Shown here piece after piece: positions 43,771-52,843 of a stretch of DNA of 64,000 bases (position 1 is the first letter of the stretch; each line of letters opens with the position of its first letter). The position numbers and the translations under genes were made by a program. The DNA comes from Flavobacterium sp. UMI-01 (lineage in GTDB: Bacteria; Bacteroidota; Bacteroidia; Flavobacteriales; Flavobacteriaceae), in assembly GCF_019656315.1 (NCBI RefSeq), contig NZ_BPLU01000006.1, positions 124,001-188,000 of the forward strand, in the 5' to 3' direction. The notes under the pieces were generated by a model. It ran no database searches, was not told the origin of the DNA, and saw only the letters and a list, made by a program, of their open reading frames with translations.

Positions 43771-46503
43771 ATGAAAAAGAATCTGAGGAAGGGATTGAAA
43801 ATAACAGGAATTACAATGGTTAGCTTGTTGTTACTACTGTATATTTTACCAAAGTTATTTCCGGAGTTTATCACCAATCAGATTAAAATTTTTGCTAATG
43901 AAAACATCGATGGCGAATTGCATTTTACAGAATCCAATTTGTCTTTCTTTGATCATTTTCCTTCTTTGACCCTAACACTAAACGATTTTACATTAAACGG
44001 AGCCGCACCTTTCAAAAAAGACACTTTGATTCATTCCAAAGAAATGGCATTTGGGATTAATATCCCGCGATTAATTTTTAAAAAGGAAGTCAAAATCGAC
44101 CAAATTTTTGTCTCTGACGCTTTGTTTAATATCAAAGTGAACGAAAAAGGACAAGCTAACTATAGTGTGTACAAACCTAAAAAAACATCCAACGCTACTG
44201 ATGAAAGTTCAGATACAACTATTAAGCTTGAAAAAATAGACATCAAAAACACCCATTTAGTTTATGATGACCAATCGACTAAAATTTTAATCGATGCACG
44301 TGGATTCAATTATTTAGGAAAAGGCGATTTAGAAAAATCCGTTTTTGATTTATTTACCGAAGCCAAAATTGATTCGTTTGATTTCACAATGGCGGGAGAG
44401 CCTTATTTGAAAAACAAAAACGTGAATGCGAGTTTGATTACCAAAATCAACACCACTTCATTGGCCTTCGAGTTCAAACAAAACGATTTGAAAATCAACA
44501 AGCTCCCCGTAGATTTTAAAGGAACTTTCAATTTTATTAAAGATGGTTATGCGATCGATTTTAAAATAAAATCAACGGATAGCAATTTATATGATTTCTT
44601 TACGGCCTTGCCTCCGCAATTTACCCATTGGCTTGAAAAAACAAAGATTGAAGGAAAAACCGATATCTTATTGACTTTAAAAGGGAATTATGTTGAAGCT
44701 ACCAACAGCAAACCCGACCTCGCTTTCAACATGAAAATCAGAAAAGGAATGGTCGCGTATGACCAAGTACCTGTGCCAGTTACAAATTTGTTTTTAAATT
44801 TTGACACCAAACTCCCTTCTTTGGACACCCAACAATTAAACGTAAAAGTAGATTCCATTTTTTTCAATGTGGGCAAAAATTACTTGAATGGAATCGTGGA
44901 TGTCAAAGGTTTAGAAAAACCTGAAATCGCTGCTCGCATACGTGCTGCTATGGATTTAGAAAAAATGAACCGCGCTTTTGGAATTGCTAGCATTGACTTA
45001 AAAGGACTTTTCAATGCTGATATTACTGCCAATGGCGTTTATGATATCGAACAAAAAACATTGCCCAAAACAAAAGGGTCGCTATCGTTGAAAAAGGGCT
45101 GGATTAAAATGCCTTATTATCCAAATCCAATTTCGGATATAGATTTGGATATCCAAGTGGACAATCCCACAGGAAAAACCAAAGATGTTTGGGTAAAAAT
45201 GCACCCTGCTTCGTTTGTATTCGAAGGGAAACCGATGAAAGTAGAAGGTCTTTTTGGAAATTTAGACGACCTGCATTATGATTTGAAAATCAATGGCGAA
45301 TTGGATTTGGGACGCATCTATAAGGTTTTTTCTCAAAAAGGATTGGATGTAAAAGGATATATCAAAGCTCATTTGGCCTTAAAAGGAACTCAAAGCGATG
45401 CCACTCGCGGACGTTATAACAAATTGAATAATAGCGGAACTTTGGTATTAAAAAACATCACCACTCGTTCACAATATTTCCCCAAAGCTTTTGTTATAAA
45501 TGAAGGTGTTTTTACGTTCAAGCAAGACCAATTGAAATTCAATAATTTCAAAGCTTCTTATGGAAAATCTGATTTTGTGATGAATGGTTCAATGGGCAAT
45601 GTGATTAATTTTGTTCTCTCTGACAAGGCGGTTTTAAAAGGGAATTTTTTCCTCAAAAGCCCTCGACTGTACGTGGATGAATTTAGGTTTGCGAGCCCTG
45701 AGCCTATTCCTGTTGAGGGAACAGTTGCCCCATCAGCGGCTAGTACAGGAGTTGTGGTGATTCCGCCTAATTTTAATTTTAATTTGAATGCCGCTATCGC
45801 AAAAGTGTATTGGCAGGGACTCACTATTTCCAATTTGGCGGGGAATATGAATGTGAACAAAGGAAAAGTAAGCTTAACCAATTCAGGTTTTAACATTATA
45901 GGCAGTCCTGTAAAAATGGATATTGTTTATAATAGCGAAACCTTGCAAAGAGCCTTTTTTGATTTTAAAATAAAAGCCGAGGACTTTGATATCAAAAAGG
46001 CGTATAACGAAATCGAAATGTTTCGAAATATGGCATCGGCTGCCAAAAGTGCGCAGGGAATTGTATCCTTAGATTATGCCGTCAAAGGAAAGCTAAATCA
46101 AGACATGAAACCCGTTTATCCTTCCTTATCCGGCGGTGGGGTACTTTCGGTAAAAGACGTAAAAATGAAAGGATTTAAGATGTTTAATTCGGTTAGTAAA
46201 TCCACTAATTTCGAAAGCATCAAAGACCCAGATGTGACCAAAGTGGATATCAAAACCACCATTAAAAACAACATCATTACGATTGAACGATTTAAGTTTA
46301 AATTTGCAGGTTTCCGACCAAGGATTGAAGGGACTTCCAGTTTTGATGGGCGTTTGAATATCAAAATGCGTTTGGGATTGCCTCCACTGGGAATAATTGG
46401 AATTCCACTAACTGTAACTGGCACACAGGAAAAACCAAAAGTAAAACTCGGTAAAAAAACCGAAGACATTGAAGAACAAGAATATATAGAAAACCCAAAT
46501 TAA
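43771..46503 (+). CDS. AsmA-like inner-membrane/periplasmic protein
   Basis: The 910-residue protein has one N-terminal transmembrane helix (ITMVSLLLLLYILPKLF) and then a long beta-rich periplasmic part. The AsmA N-terminal pattern includes SNLSFFDHFPSLTLTLNDF, and AsmA_2-like C-terminal repeats include GVLSVKDVKMKGFKMF. The family forms lipid-transport bridges between inner and outer membranes or affects outer-membrane assembly. It ends 3 bases before the FKBP gene, implying co-transcription. Confidence 0.85.
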   Translation: MKKNLRKGLKITGITMVSLLLLLYILPKLFPEFITNQIKIFANENIDGELHFTESNLSFFDHFPSLTLTLNDFTLNGAAPFKKDTLIHSKEMAFGINIPRLIFKKEVKIDQIFVSDALFNIKVNEKGQANYSVYKPKKTSNATDESSDTTIKLEKIDIKNTHLVYDDQSTKILIDARGFNYLGKGDLEKSVFDLFTEAKIDSFDFTMAGEPYLKNKNVNASLITKINTTSLAFEFKQNDLKINKLPVDFKGTFNFIKDGYAIDFKIKSTDSNLYDFFTALPPQFTHWLEKTKIEGKTDILLTLKGNYVEATNSKPDLAFNMKIRKGMVAYDQVPVPVTNLFLNFDTKLPSLDTQQLNVKVDSIFFNVGKNYLNGIVDVKGLEKPEIAARIRAAMDLEKMNRAFGIASIDLKGLFNADITANGVYDIEQKTLPKTKGSLSLKKGWIKMPYYPNPISDIDLDIQVDNPTGKTKDVWVKMHPASFVFEGKPMKVEGLFGNLDDLHYDLKINGELDLGRIYKVFSQKGLDVKGYIKAHLALKGTQSDATRGRYNKLNNSGTLVLKNITTRSQYFPKAFVINEGVFTFKQDQLKFNNFKASYGKSDFVMNGSMGNVINFVLSDKAVLKGNFFLKSPRLYVDEFRFASPEPIPVEGTVAPSAASTGVVVIPPNFNFNLNAAIAKVYWQGLTISNLAGNMNVNKGKVSLTNSGFNIIGSPVKMDIVYNSETLQRAFFDFKIKAEDFDIKKAYNEIEMFRNMASAAKSAQGIVSLDYAVKGKLNQDMKPVYPSLSGGGVLSVKDVKMKGFKMFNSVSKSTNFESIKDPDVTKVDIKTTIKNNIITIERFKFKFAGFRPRIEGTSSFDGRLNIKMRLGLPPLGIIGIPLTVTGTQEKPKVKLGKKTEDIEEQEYIENPN

Positions 46504-46506
46504 ATT

Positions 46507-46962
46507 ATGAAAACTCACTCACTGATTGCAGGACTTCTTATCCTTTTTGTGTCCTGCACCAACAATGACCCTATCACGGACTATACCGCACAAAACGATC
46601 AAGAAATCAATACTTACATCACCGAAAAACAATTGACCACTATCAAAACCGATTCTGGCTTGTACTATGCCATTACTGAAGAAGGCGACGGCGCACAACC
46701 CACTTCTAGTTCGAATGTAACAGTTGCTTACAAAGGAACGTTCATCAATGGAGTGGTATTTGATCAAAGTTCGGCAGCCGGTATTACTTTTAACCTCAAA
46801 AATGTTATCAAAGGTTGGACAGAAGGCATCACCTATTTCAAAGAAGGGGGCAAAGGTCTTTTACTAATTCCTTCTCATTTAGCCTACGGCAACAGAAGTT
46901 ACCTAACTATTCCCGCTGGCTCGGTACTTATTTTCGAAATTCATCTCATTAGTGTAAACTAA
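46507..46962 (+). CDS. FKBP-type peptidyl-prolyl isomerase lipoprotein (copy 1)
   Basis: The 151-residue protein has a lipobox (LFVSC) and an FKBP domain with VTVAYKGTFINGVVFDQS, GWTEGITYFKEGGKGLLLIP and LAYGNRS. It accelerates proline isomerisation during folding of exported proteins. It is a tandem paralogue of the following gene; the two share the layout DYTAxNxQEI before the catalytic domain. Confidence 0.92.
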   Translation: MKTHSLIAGLLILFVSCTNNDPITDYTAQNDQEINTYITEKQLTTIKTDSGLYYAITEEGDGAQPTSSSNVTVAYKGTFINGVVFDQSSAAGITFNLKNVIKGWTEGITYFKEGGKGLLLIPSHLAYGNRSYLTIPAGSVLIFEIHLISVN

Positions 46963-47029
46963 TCTCCAAAGTTTTTTTTAGAAACAACGCAAACACCCAG
47001 TAAAACAAAGAATTAAATTAAAATAGATT

Positions 47030-47509
47030 ATGAAATACCTCGTATTAGCACTCGCCTTAACAGTATCTTTTACATCTTGTAAAAAGAAAGAACAAGAACC
47101 AACTCAAGAAACCGCTGTCCTTAGTGATTATACCGCTAAAAATGAACAAGAAATAAAGGACTATTTAGCCAAAAACAATTTGACAGCAACAAAAACCGAT
47201 TCAGGTTTATACTACATTATTACCGAAGAAGGCACAGGTGCACAACCTACAGCTGAGTCTCAGGTAACAGTAGCCTACAAAGGGTATTTTACTGATGGAA
47301 ATGTCTTTGATCAAAGTGGTCCTGAAGGAATTAGTTTTGGGTTGCAACAAGTTATTCCTGGGTGGACTGAAGGAATCACCTACTTCAAAGAAGGTGGAAA
47401 AGGTGTATTGCTTATTCCTGCACACATTGGATACGGCAACAATACCATGGGAAAAATTCCTGGTGGTTCAGTACTGTTATTTGACATACATTTACTTAAA
47501 GTGCAGTAA
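47030..47509 (+). CDS. FKBP-type peptidyl-prolyl isomerase lipoprotein (copy 2)
   Basis: The 159-residue protein has a lipobox (VSFTSC), a charged linker, and an FKBP domain with VTVAYKGYFTDGNVFDQS, GWTEGITYFKEGGKGVLLIP and HIGYGNNTMG. It is closely similar to copy 1, which ends 67 bases upstream, and is a recent-looking tandem duplication. Copy 2 has the more complete loop after HIGYG. Confidence 0.92.
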   Translation: MKYLVLALALTVSFTSCKKKEQEPTQETAVLSDYTAKNEQEIKDYLAKNNLTATKTDSGLYYIITEEGTGAQPTAESQVTVAYKGYFTDGNVFDQSGPEGISFGLQQVIPGWTEGITYFKEGGKGVLLIPAHIGYGNNTMGKIPGGSVLLFDIHLLKVQ

Positions 47510-47528
47510 TTTTTTGTATCTTAAGCTC

Positions 47529-47649
47529 TTCCCACCGAGTCACAACGGTTTCTTACCCTACGCTATTAAGGGATTTAAATCGTTGTGACTCGTTGTAAAT
47601 TTGCAAAAATTTGATTTGTGATAAATCAAATTGAAATTATTGGTGGGAA
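47529..47649. repeat. 121-base element folding as a three-way junction
   Basis: The outer arms TTCCCACC (47529-47536) and GGTGGGAA (47642-47649) pair. Inside are two perfect hairpins: GAGTCACAACG/CGTTGTGACTC (47537-47547 with 47581-47591) and AATTTGATTT/AAATCAAATT (47608-47617 with 47623-47632). The first inner stem begins directly after the outer arm. It contains no reading frame. It could be a mobile palindromic repeat or a structured RNA in the FKBP-hflX gap. Confidence 0.55.
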
Positions 47650-47700
47650 TTCTACAAAAAGAATAAAATAAATTACAATCATTACTAGCCTGCAAATCAT

Positions 47701-47708
47701 TAAATTTG
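47701..47708 (+). promoter_or_regulatory. TAAATTTG -7 box for hflX
   Basis: A perfect TAnnTTTG match lies 16 bases before the hflX ATG. No matching -33 TTTG was seen. Confidence 0.45.
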
Positions 47709-47724
47709 TGGCTTATTCCATATT

Positions 47725-48957
47725 ATGTTAGAAAAAGAAATAATCAATTTTGAAAAAACAGCCATCGTAGGTATTGTTACGCAAAACCAATCGGAGGATA
47801 AACTTAATGAATACCTTGACGAGCTAGAGTTTTTAACTTATACAGCTGGTGGTCAAGTTGTCAAGCGTTTTTCTCAAAAAATGGATAAACCCAATCCTAA
47901 AACCTTTGTAGGTACAGGAAAATTGGATGAAATCTTGTTGTATATTAAAGAACATAAAGTTTCGACTTTGATTTTTGACGATGAACTGTCACCGTCTCAA
48001 CAAAAAAACATTTCCAAACTTATCCCAGATTGTAAAGTACTCGATAGAACCAATCTCATCCTGGATATTTTTGCCCAACGCGCCGAAACATCTTATGCTA
48101 GAACACAGGTCGAACTGGCACAATGCCAATATTTGTTGCCACGTCTTTCAGGTATGTGGACACACTTGGAACGCCAAAAAGGGGGAATCGGGATGCGTGG
48201 ACCTGGAGAAACAGAGATTGAAACTGATAGACGTATTGTACGAGACAGAATCTCTCTTTTGAAAGATAAAATCAAAACCATCGACAAGCAAATGGGAGTG
48301 CAGCGAAGCAACCGTGGCGCTATGGTACGAGTAGCTCTTGTGGGTTATACCAATGTAGGAAAATCGACTTTGATGAATGCCGTGGGAAAAAGTGATGTTT
48401 TTGTAGAGAACAAACTCTTTGCGACCTTGGATACTACCGTGCGTAAGGTGGTGATTAAAAATCTCCCGTTTTTATTATCGGATACGGTAGGTTTCATCCG
48501 AAAATTGCCTACACAATTAGTGGATTCTTTTAAAAGTACCCTAGACGAAGTGCGCGAAGCCGACTTATTATTACACGTTGTAGATATTTCACACCCTGAT
48601 TTTGAAGACCATATCGCATCAGTGAATCAAACTTTGACTGATATCAAAGCACATGACAAACCTACGATTATGGTATTCAATAAAATCGACGCCTACCGCC
48701 ATTTGACCATTGACGAAGACGATTTGATGACTGAAAAAACGCCCAAGCATTATACGCTAGACGAATGGAAATCGACTTGGATGAATCGAGTGGGTGAATC
48801 TAAAGCGTTGTTTATTTCGGCCACAAATAAAGAAAATTTTGAAGAATTCAGAGAACGTGTTTATGAAGCTGTAAGACAAATTCACATCACACGTTTCCCT
48901 TATAATAAGTTCTTATATCCCGATTATAAGGATGCCATTGATAAAGAAGAGGAATAA
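47725..48957 (+). CDS. hflX: GTPase HflX
   Basis: The 410-residue ribosome-splitting GTPase has an N-terminal HflX domain (TAGGQVVKRFSQKMDKPN; FVGTGKLDEI), a Gln/Arg-rich coiled coil with GPGETEIETDRR, then the G domain. G1 is GYTNVGKSTLMNAVG, G3 is SDTVGFIRKLPTQLV and G4 is NKID. A charged C-terminal tail follows. It rescues stalled ribosomes under heat or antibiotic stress. It is likely a single-gene unit. Confidence 0.95.
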   Translation: MLEKEIINFEKTAIVGIVTQNQSEDKLNEYLDELEFLTYTAGGQVVKRFSQKMDKPNPKTFVGTGKLDEILLYIKEHKVSTLIFDDELSPSQQKNISKLIPDCKVLDRTNLILDIFAQRAETSYARTQVELAQCQYLLPRLSGMWTHLERQKGGIGMRGPGETEIETDRRIVRDRISLLKDKIKTIDKQMGVQRSNRGAMVRVALVGYTNVGKSTLMNAVGKSDVFVENKLFATLDTTVRKVVIKNLPFLLSDTVGFIRKLPTQLVDSFKSTLDEVREADLLLHVVDISHPDFEDHIASVNQTLTDIKAHDKPTIMVFNKIDAYRHLTIDEDDLMTEKTPKHYTLDEWKSTWMNRVGESKALFISATNKENFEEFRERVYEAVRQIHITRFPYNKFLYPDYKDAIDKEEE

Positions 48958-49396
48958 TTCCGCCCAAATTTAAAACCCAAATTCCGCAATAGAAATCTAC
49001 TCAACTTTATTTTTCAATACTTTCGTTTCCCTACGAAATCTATTGCGGAATTTAGGCTAAAATCTTGGTTGAAAAGCCTTGTCAATTCAAATTTTAACCT
49101 TTCTCTTTTTTCAACACCCAAATTAGTTGCGTAATTTGGGTAGTAATAGAAAAAATAACACGTTTAATCGGGTTAATTTAAAAATACTGCCTGTCATTTT
49201 ATAATGAATCTCTTAACTTTTTGATTGCCTAAAAAGAGGTAACTTTATGGTGTTGTGTTTCCCATAATCTCTCCCAACCAAAATACCGCAATTCATCCTT
49301 TCATGATGGTAAACTCCTTACTATCCTGATTCAATTTGCCAATGTGCATCTTATATTATGCTGACTTAGATTACTTCAAACACTAAACTATTTATA
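48958..49396. other. Intergenic region with inverted repeats
   Basis: This gap of about 440 bases has no reading frame. AAATTCCGCAATAG (48979-48992) pairs with its exact complement at 49040-49053 over a 47-base loop. ACCCAAATT/AATTTGGGT (49116-49141) forms a 9-bp hairpin. The first may help end the hflX transcript. A TAACTTTA box near 49239 could start the transcript of the next gene. Confidence 0.5.
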
Positions 49397-49927
49397 ATGA
49401 AATCTTTAATTGTCATTTTGTTGTTTTTTAGTTTTACCCTAACCTCGTTTTCACAAGAGAAACCAGCATCCGAAGACGGAGCCATGGACATTACCAAATT
49501 ACCTGAAATCGTAATTAATAAAGCTGAGAAAGATTTCTCTGTTTACATCCATCATCATAATCCCGACCAAAGCGTAAAACGTATTCAGGATAAATTTATA
49601 GCCTATGATATTGGAAAAGATTACGAAGGATACGAAGAATACCTGGTGGTGATGGAACTAAAAAAAGGGTCTTTAGCTGCCACTTATAATGAAAATGGAA
49701 AATTGACTCGTGTGGTGGAAAATTATAAAAATGTAAGGTTACCCAATAACGTCATTGTTTCGGTTTATAAATCCTATCCTGAGTGGACGATATTGAATGA
49801 TAAATTAATGTCTGAACAAATAGACGGAGAAATTATTCAAAATCGATACACCTTAAAAATCAAAAAAGGGAAAGAAACAAAGCGACTCGTAGTCAATCCC
49901 AATGGAGAAATTTTAAAAGTACTTTAA
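49397..49927 (+). CDS. Secreted protein of unknown function
   Basis: The 176-residue protein has a signal peptide (to about residue 20, ending TSFSQ). The mature part has two repeated-looking alpha/beta segments (LPEIVINKAEKDFSVYIHHH and VIVSVYKSYPEWTILNDKL) and ends IKKGKETKRLVVNPNGEILKVL. The segments resemble PepSY-like periplasmic modules, but I do not recognise the family with confidence. It converges on DUF3078 across a shared terminator. Confidence 0.65.
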   Translation: MKSLIVILLFFSFTLTSFSQEKPASEDGAMDITKLPEIVINKAEKDFSVYIHHHNPDQSVKRIQDKFIAYDIGKDYEGYEEYLVVMELKKGSLAATYNENGKLTRVVENYKNVRLPNNVIVSVYKSYPEWTILNDKLMSEQIDGEIIQNRYTLKIKKGKETKRLVVNPNGEILKVL

Positions 49928-49930
49928 TCT

Positions 49931-49971
49931 AAAACTCAAAACCCTAAAAATTAAGGTTTTGAGTTTTTTTT
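49931..49971. terminator. Bidirectional terminator
   Basis: AAACTCAAAACC pairs with GGTTTTGAGTTT across a short AT loop, with a T run on the + side and A run on the other. It serves the secreted protein gene and the convergent DUF3078 gene. Confidence 0.85.
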
Positions 49972-50818
49972 AAAATCCATAATTGGCTCCAAGACCAAAA
50001 ACTTCACGTATTTGAGTTCCTTTGATGGCATTATCATCATAAATAGCTTGCAATGCAATATTAGCCGTTAAGTATTTATTGATTTTCATAACCACATTCA
50101 TTTGGTAATCAACATCAACATTTTTGGGTTTTTCCAAATAATTAGAATACAGATTCAATCTGTTTTCGACCGAAACGTTAGTCATGATATTGACTTTGTA
50201 ATAGGCTGAGACACTGGCTCCAAATTCGAAACGGGTCACATCTCCTTGTTGCACCCCAAATGAAGGTCCTAAATCAGTAAAATGTTTGTGAACAATAATG
50301 AGTTTGCTGGTGGCTGGCGCAATGTTGACACTTAAATTATCACTTTTTTTCCAAAGCATACCGGGACCTAATTGAAAATAGGCAGGAGAGAAAAAATGCG
50401 ATAGCAAATCACCTGATTTATTATAACCAACATCCATTTGGGTTTTAAAATTAAAAAAAGCAGAATAGTACCAATTGTTAGACGCTTTTTTACCCCAAAG
50501 CGAATTCAGTTCCAATCGGTCATCTGTTTTGGCTGTTACGGGTTCGCCTTTAATTTTACTCAAACCATAGGCCAAAATAAATTTGTTATCCCAAACCACT
50601 TCGCCTTTTTTATAATTGAAATCATAATTGAGACCAAAATTTCCAGCAACATTCGATGTACCTCCCCCTAACCATTCTTGATTATAAGCTGATTGATTAA
50701 AAAGCAACGAAATGTTTCCTTTTTTAGTCCAAACTTTAGTCGTGTCATTCACTTTTTCTTGGGCTTGGATAGCCAAAGCCAAAAAAGCAAAACAAAGGGT
50801 GAATACGCTTTTTTTCAT
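49970..50818 (-). CDS. DUF3078 outer-membrane-type protein
   Basis: The 282-residue protein starts MKKSVFTLCFAFLALAIQAQ (signal peptide) and continues WTKKGNISLLFNQSAYNQEW, the usual DUF3078 opening, followed by many short beta strands and the C-terminal EVFGLGANYGF. It is predicted to be a small outer-membrane beta-barrel of unknown role. The ATG at 50818 is used; the longer reading upstream lacks signal-peptide features. It is downstream of DUF2480, as often seen in flavobacteria. Confidence 0.85.
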   Translation of the reverse strand: MKKSVFTLCFAFLALAIQAQEKVNDTTKVWTKKGNISLLFNQSAYNQEWLGGGTSNVAGNFGLNYDFNYKKGEVVWDNKFILAYGLSKIKGEPVTAKTDDRLELNSLWGKKASNNWYYSAFFNFKTQMDVGYNKSGDLLSHFFSPAYFQLGPGMLWKKSDNLSVNIAPATSKLIIVHKHFTDLGPSFGVQQGDVTRFEFGASVSAYYKVNIMTNVSVENRLNLYSNYLEKPKNVDVDYQMNVVMKINKYLTANIALQAIYDDNAIKGTQIREVFGLGANYGF

Positions 50819-50918
50819 AGTAATAAAGATTTGGTTTTTTGTAAATATAAAAAAAATGCCCCTTACTAAGCGGGAAAAAAACCTAGTAATGGGCCAATTT
50901 TTTAAGAAGTTTATAAGA

Positions 50919-51428
50919 TTACTTTTTAAGTGCTTTGTACAAAGGCACTGCTGAGCAGGCTTCTCCATACATTATACTACGTGCGTAAGGCTGTAAATAG
51001 TGTGCGGCCAATACATACGCTCGAGTAGGTACTGGTTTCTTAGAACAGCCTTTGATAATCATCGATTTGTTAGTGTACACGGTATAATCAATCTTTGGCA
51101 ATAACTCTTCATACAAGGAAGCATCCAAATCTGTAAGAGTACCATCTACAATTTTTTTTGCAAAAGGAGCCAACTGTATCGCCACTAAAATAGAAGCCCA
51201 AGCCGGTACAATTGCATCGGTGCTACAATGTACCGCCACCAAATGATCTTGATATTGTGACCAATCGTGGTTTTTGAGATTTTCTCTAAACTCTTTTTCT
51301 TTTAATAAAAAGCCTTCTAAAAGCCATTGCGAAATATCGATTTGTGTACGAATCCCTTTTGGATAATAATCCTCAAGGTCAAACACTTCGAGTTTGCTCT
51401 CCGCAACTTTATTAATTATTTCGTCCAT
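50919..51428 (-). CDS. DUF2480 family protein
   Basis: The 169-residue cytoplasmic protein contains FDLEDYYPKGIRTQIDISQWL, VHCSTDAIVPAWASILVA and IIKGCSKKPVPTRAYVLA, the DUF2480 pattern. Two conserved cysteines (HCST, GCSKK) are notable given the Fe-S operon around it. The function is unknown; a role near sulfur or Fe-S metabolism is inferred only from position. Confidence 0.85.
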   Translation of the reverse strand: MDEIINKVAESKLEVFDLEDYYPKGIRTQIDISQWLLEGFLLKEKEFRENLKNHDWSQYQDHLVAVHCSTDAIVPAWASILVAIQLAPFAKKIVDGTLTDLDASLYEELLPKIDYTVYTNKSMIIKGCSKKPVPTRAYVLAAHYLQPYARSIMYGEACSAVPLYKALKK

Positions 51429-51437
51429 TTTTTTTTA

Positions 51438-51505
51438 TTTAGTGATCAAGTAATCGGTTTTTAAGCGATCAATTGATACTGATGACTTAAAAACGGATCA
51501 CTGAA
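51438..51505. repeat. Imperfect inverted repeat between DUF2480 and SufT-like genes
   Basis: AGTGATC near 51442 and GATCACT near 51498 form outer arms, and GTTTTTAAG/CTTAAAAAC form inner arms. It resembles the AGTGTTCAG-type intergenic repeats near 28.4 kb and 35.6 kb and probably has no coding role. Confidence 0.4.
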
Positions 51506-51514
51506 TACTTTTTA

Positions 51515-51838
51515 TTAAAGCATTCCTAATTCTAATTTAGCCTCTTCACTCATCAAGTCTTTGCTCCATGGTGGGTCAAAAGTGATTTCAACCTCGGCAT
51601 CTTTGATGTGTTCAATAGCTTTTATTTTTTCTTCCACTTCTCTTGGTAAACTCTCCGCCACAGGACAGTTAGGAGAAGTTAAGGTCATCAGGATTTTCAC
51701 CTCATAGTCGGTATTAACCATTACATCATAAATCAACCCTAATTCGTAAATATCCACAGGAATCTCAGGATCATAAATTGTTTTCAACTTTTTTACAATC
51801 GCTTCTCCTAATTCGTTAGTATCTATTTCTTGTTCCAT
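51515..51838 (-). CDS. SufT/MIP18-like Fe-S assembly factor (DUF59)
   Basis: The 107-residue protein has the DUF59 motifs TIYDPEIPVDIYELGLIYDV, TLTSPNCPVAESLP with the conserved Cys, and EITFDPPWSKDLMSEEAKLELGML. Relatives help deliver Fe-S clusters to target proteins. Another ATG three codons upstream (51847) is possible. It belongs to the suf operon, separated from sufE by a GxxExxY gene. Confidence 0.9.
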   Translation of the reverse strand: MEQEIDTNELGEAIVKKLKTIYDPEIPVDIYELGLIYDVMVNTDYEVKILMTLTSPNCPVAESLPREVEEKIKAIEHIKDAEVEITFDPPWSKDLMSEEAKLELGML

Positions 51839-51916
51839 TTTTATCATTTTTTTGTTTTTTAAACATATAAGTAATTTAAGTTTTTATTCCTCAAACTTAA
51901 TACTTAGATGTTTTTG

Positions 51917-52330
51917 TTAGTCATTTAAACTTCTAAAATATTCATTTACTATGGTTTTTTGGCCTTCGTAATAAATATTTTTAACATTAAAATTAATTAA
52001 TAATCCCATTGGAGCATTCAATAAGTTCATATAAGTTAGTAATTGTGCTTCAAAAAGCGGACTCATTTCAGAAACAGATTTCAATTCTACTACTAATGTG
52101 CTTTCTACAAATAAATCGCACCTTAACTTAGACTCTAATTCATATCCTTTGTATTTTAAAGGTATTGCTAATTCAGAGATAAAATTTATTTTTCGTAATT
52201 CAAGTTCTTTTTTTAAACATTGATGATACACCGATTCCAATAGGCCTGGGCCTATACTTTTATGAACTTCTATAGCGGCTCCGTTCAACTCATAAACTAA
52301 ATCTTTCAACCTGCTTTTCGTTATACACAT
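51917..52330 (-). CDS. GxxExxY protein inserted in the suf operon
   Basis: The 137-residue protein contains the naming motif GPGLLESVYHQCL near residue 28, and the PD-(D/E)xK-like core LRCDLFVESTLVVELKSV. The family is nuclease-like by fold, of unknown function, and occurs sporadically in many bacterial genomes in varied contexts. It lies between sufE and the SufT-like gene with about 80-95 AT-rich bases on either side, unlike the tight packing elsewhere in this operon, suggesting a later insertion. The ATG at 52330 is used; 52351 is a TTG. Confidence 0.85.
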   Translation of the reverse strand: MCITKSRLKDLVYELNGAAIEVHKSIGPGLLESVYHQCLKKELELRKINFISELAIPLKYKGYELESKLRCDLFVESTLVVELKSVSEMSPLFEAQLLTYMNLLNAPMGLLINFNVKNIYYEGQKTIVNEYFRSLND

Positions 52331-52423
52331 AACAATTAGTTTTTTAATCAACTAAATATAGTTTAAGTTTATTTAAGAAAAAAAACTTACATGGCTTATA
52401 TGGTTGAAAAAAGTTCTAAAAAA

Positions 52424-52843
52424 TCAAGCCTTAGCATTGAATGCTATCGCATACATCTTGATGTTTTTAATCATCGAGACCAATCCATTGGCTCTTGTTG
52501 GTGACAAATGTTCTTTTAATCCTATTTTGTCAATAAAACTCATATCGGCATCTATGATATCGTTTGGTGTTTGATTTGAAAACACTCTAATCAATATAGC
52601 AATGATTCCTTTGGTCAATATGGCATCACTATCAGCCGTGAAAACAACTTTATCATCGGCTTGTTCTCCTTGAAGCCACACTTTGGATTGACAGCCTTTG
52701 ATTAAATTATTGTCGGTTTTGTATTCTTCTTTAATGAGTGGTAATTTTTTACCCAGTTCGATGATGTATTCGTAACGTTCCATCCAGTCATCAAACATCG
52801 AAAACTCATCTACTATTTCGTCTTGTATTGCTTTAATTGTCAT
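52424..52843 (-). CDS. sufE: Cysteine desulfuration protein SufE
   Basis: The 139-residue protein accepts persulfide sulfur from SufS. The active Cys lies in LIKGCQSKVWLQGEQ near residue 50, and the C-terminal part reads FIDKIGLKEHLSPTRANGL. The ATG at 52843 overlaps the upstream lipoprotein gene by 11 bases, so translation is probably coupled. Confidence 0.94.
   Translation of the reverse strand: MTIKAIQDEIVDEFSMFDDWMERYEYIIELGKKLPLIKEEYKTDNNLIKGCQSKVWLQGEQADDKVVFTADSDAILTKGIIAILIRVFSNQTPNDIIDADMSFIDKIGLKEHLSPTRANGLVSMIKNIKMYAIAFNAKA

Noticed and set aside
49970-50968. Longer start for the DUF3078 gene at 50968
   Set aside because: The extra 50 residues are basic and aromatic with no signal peptide, while the ATG at 50818 begins a clean one; the extension also overlaps DUF2480.
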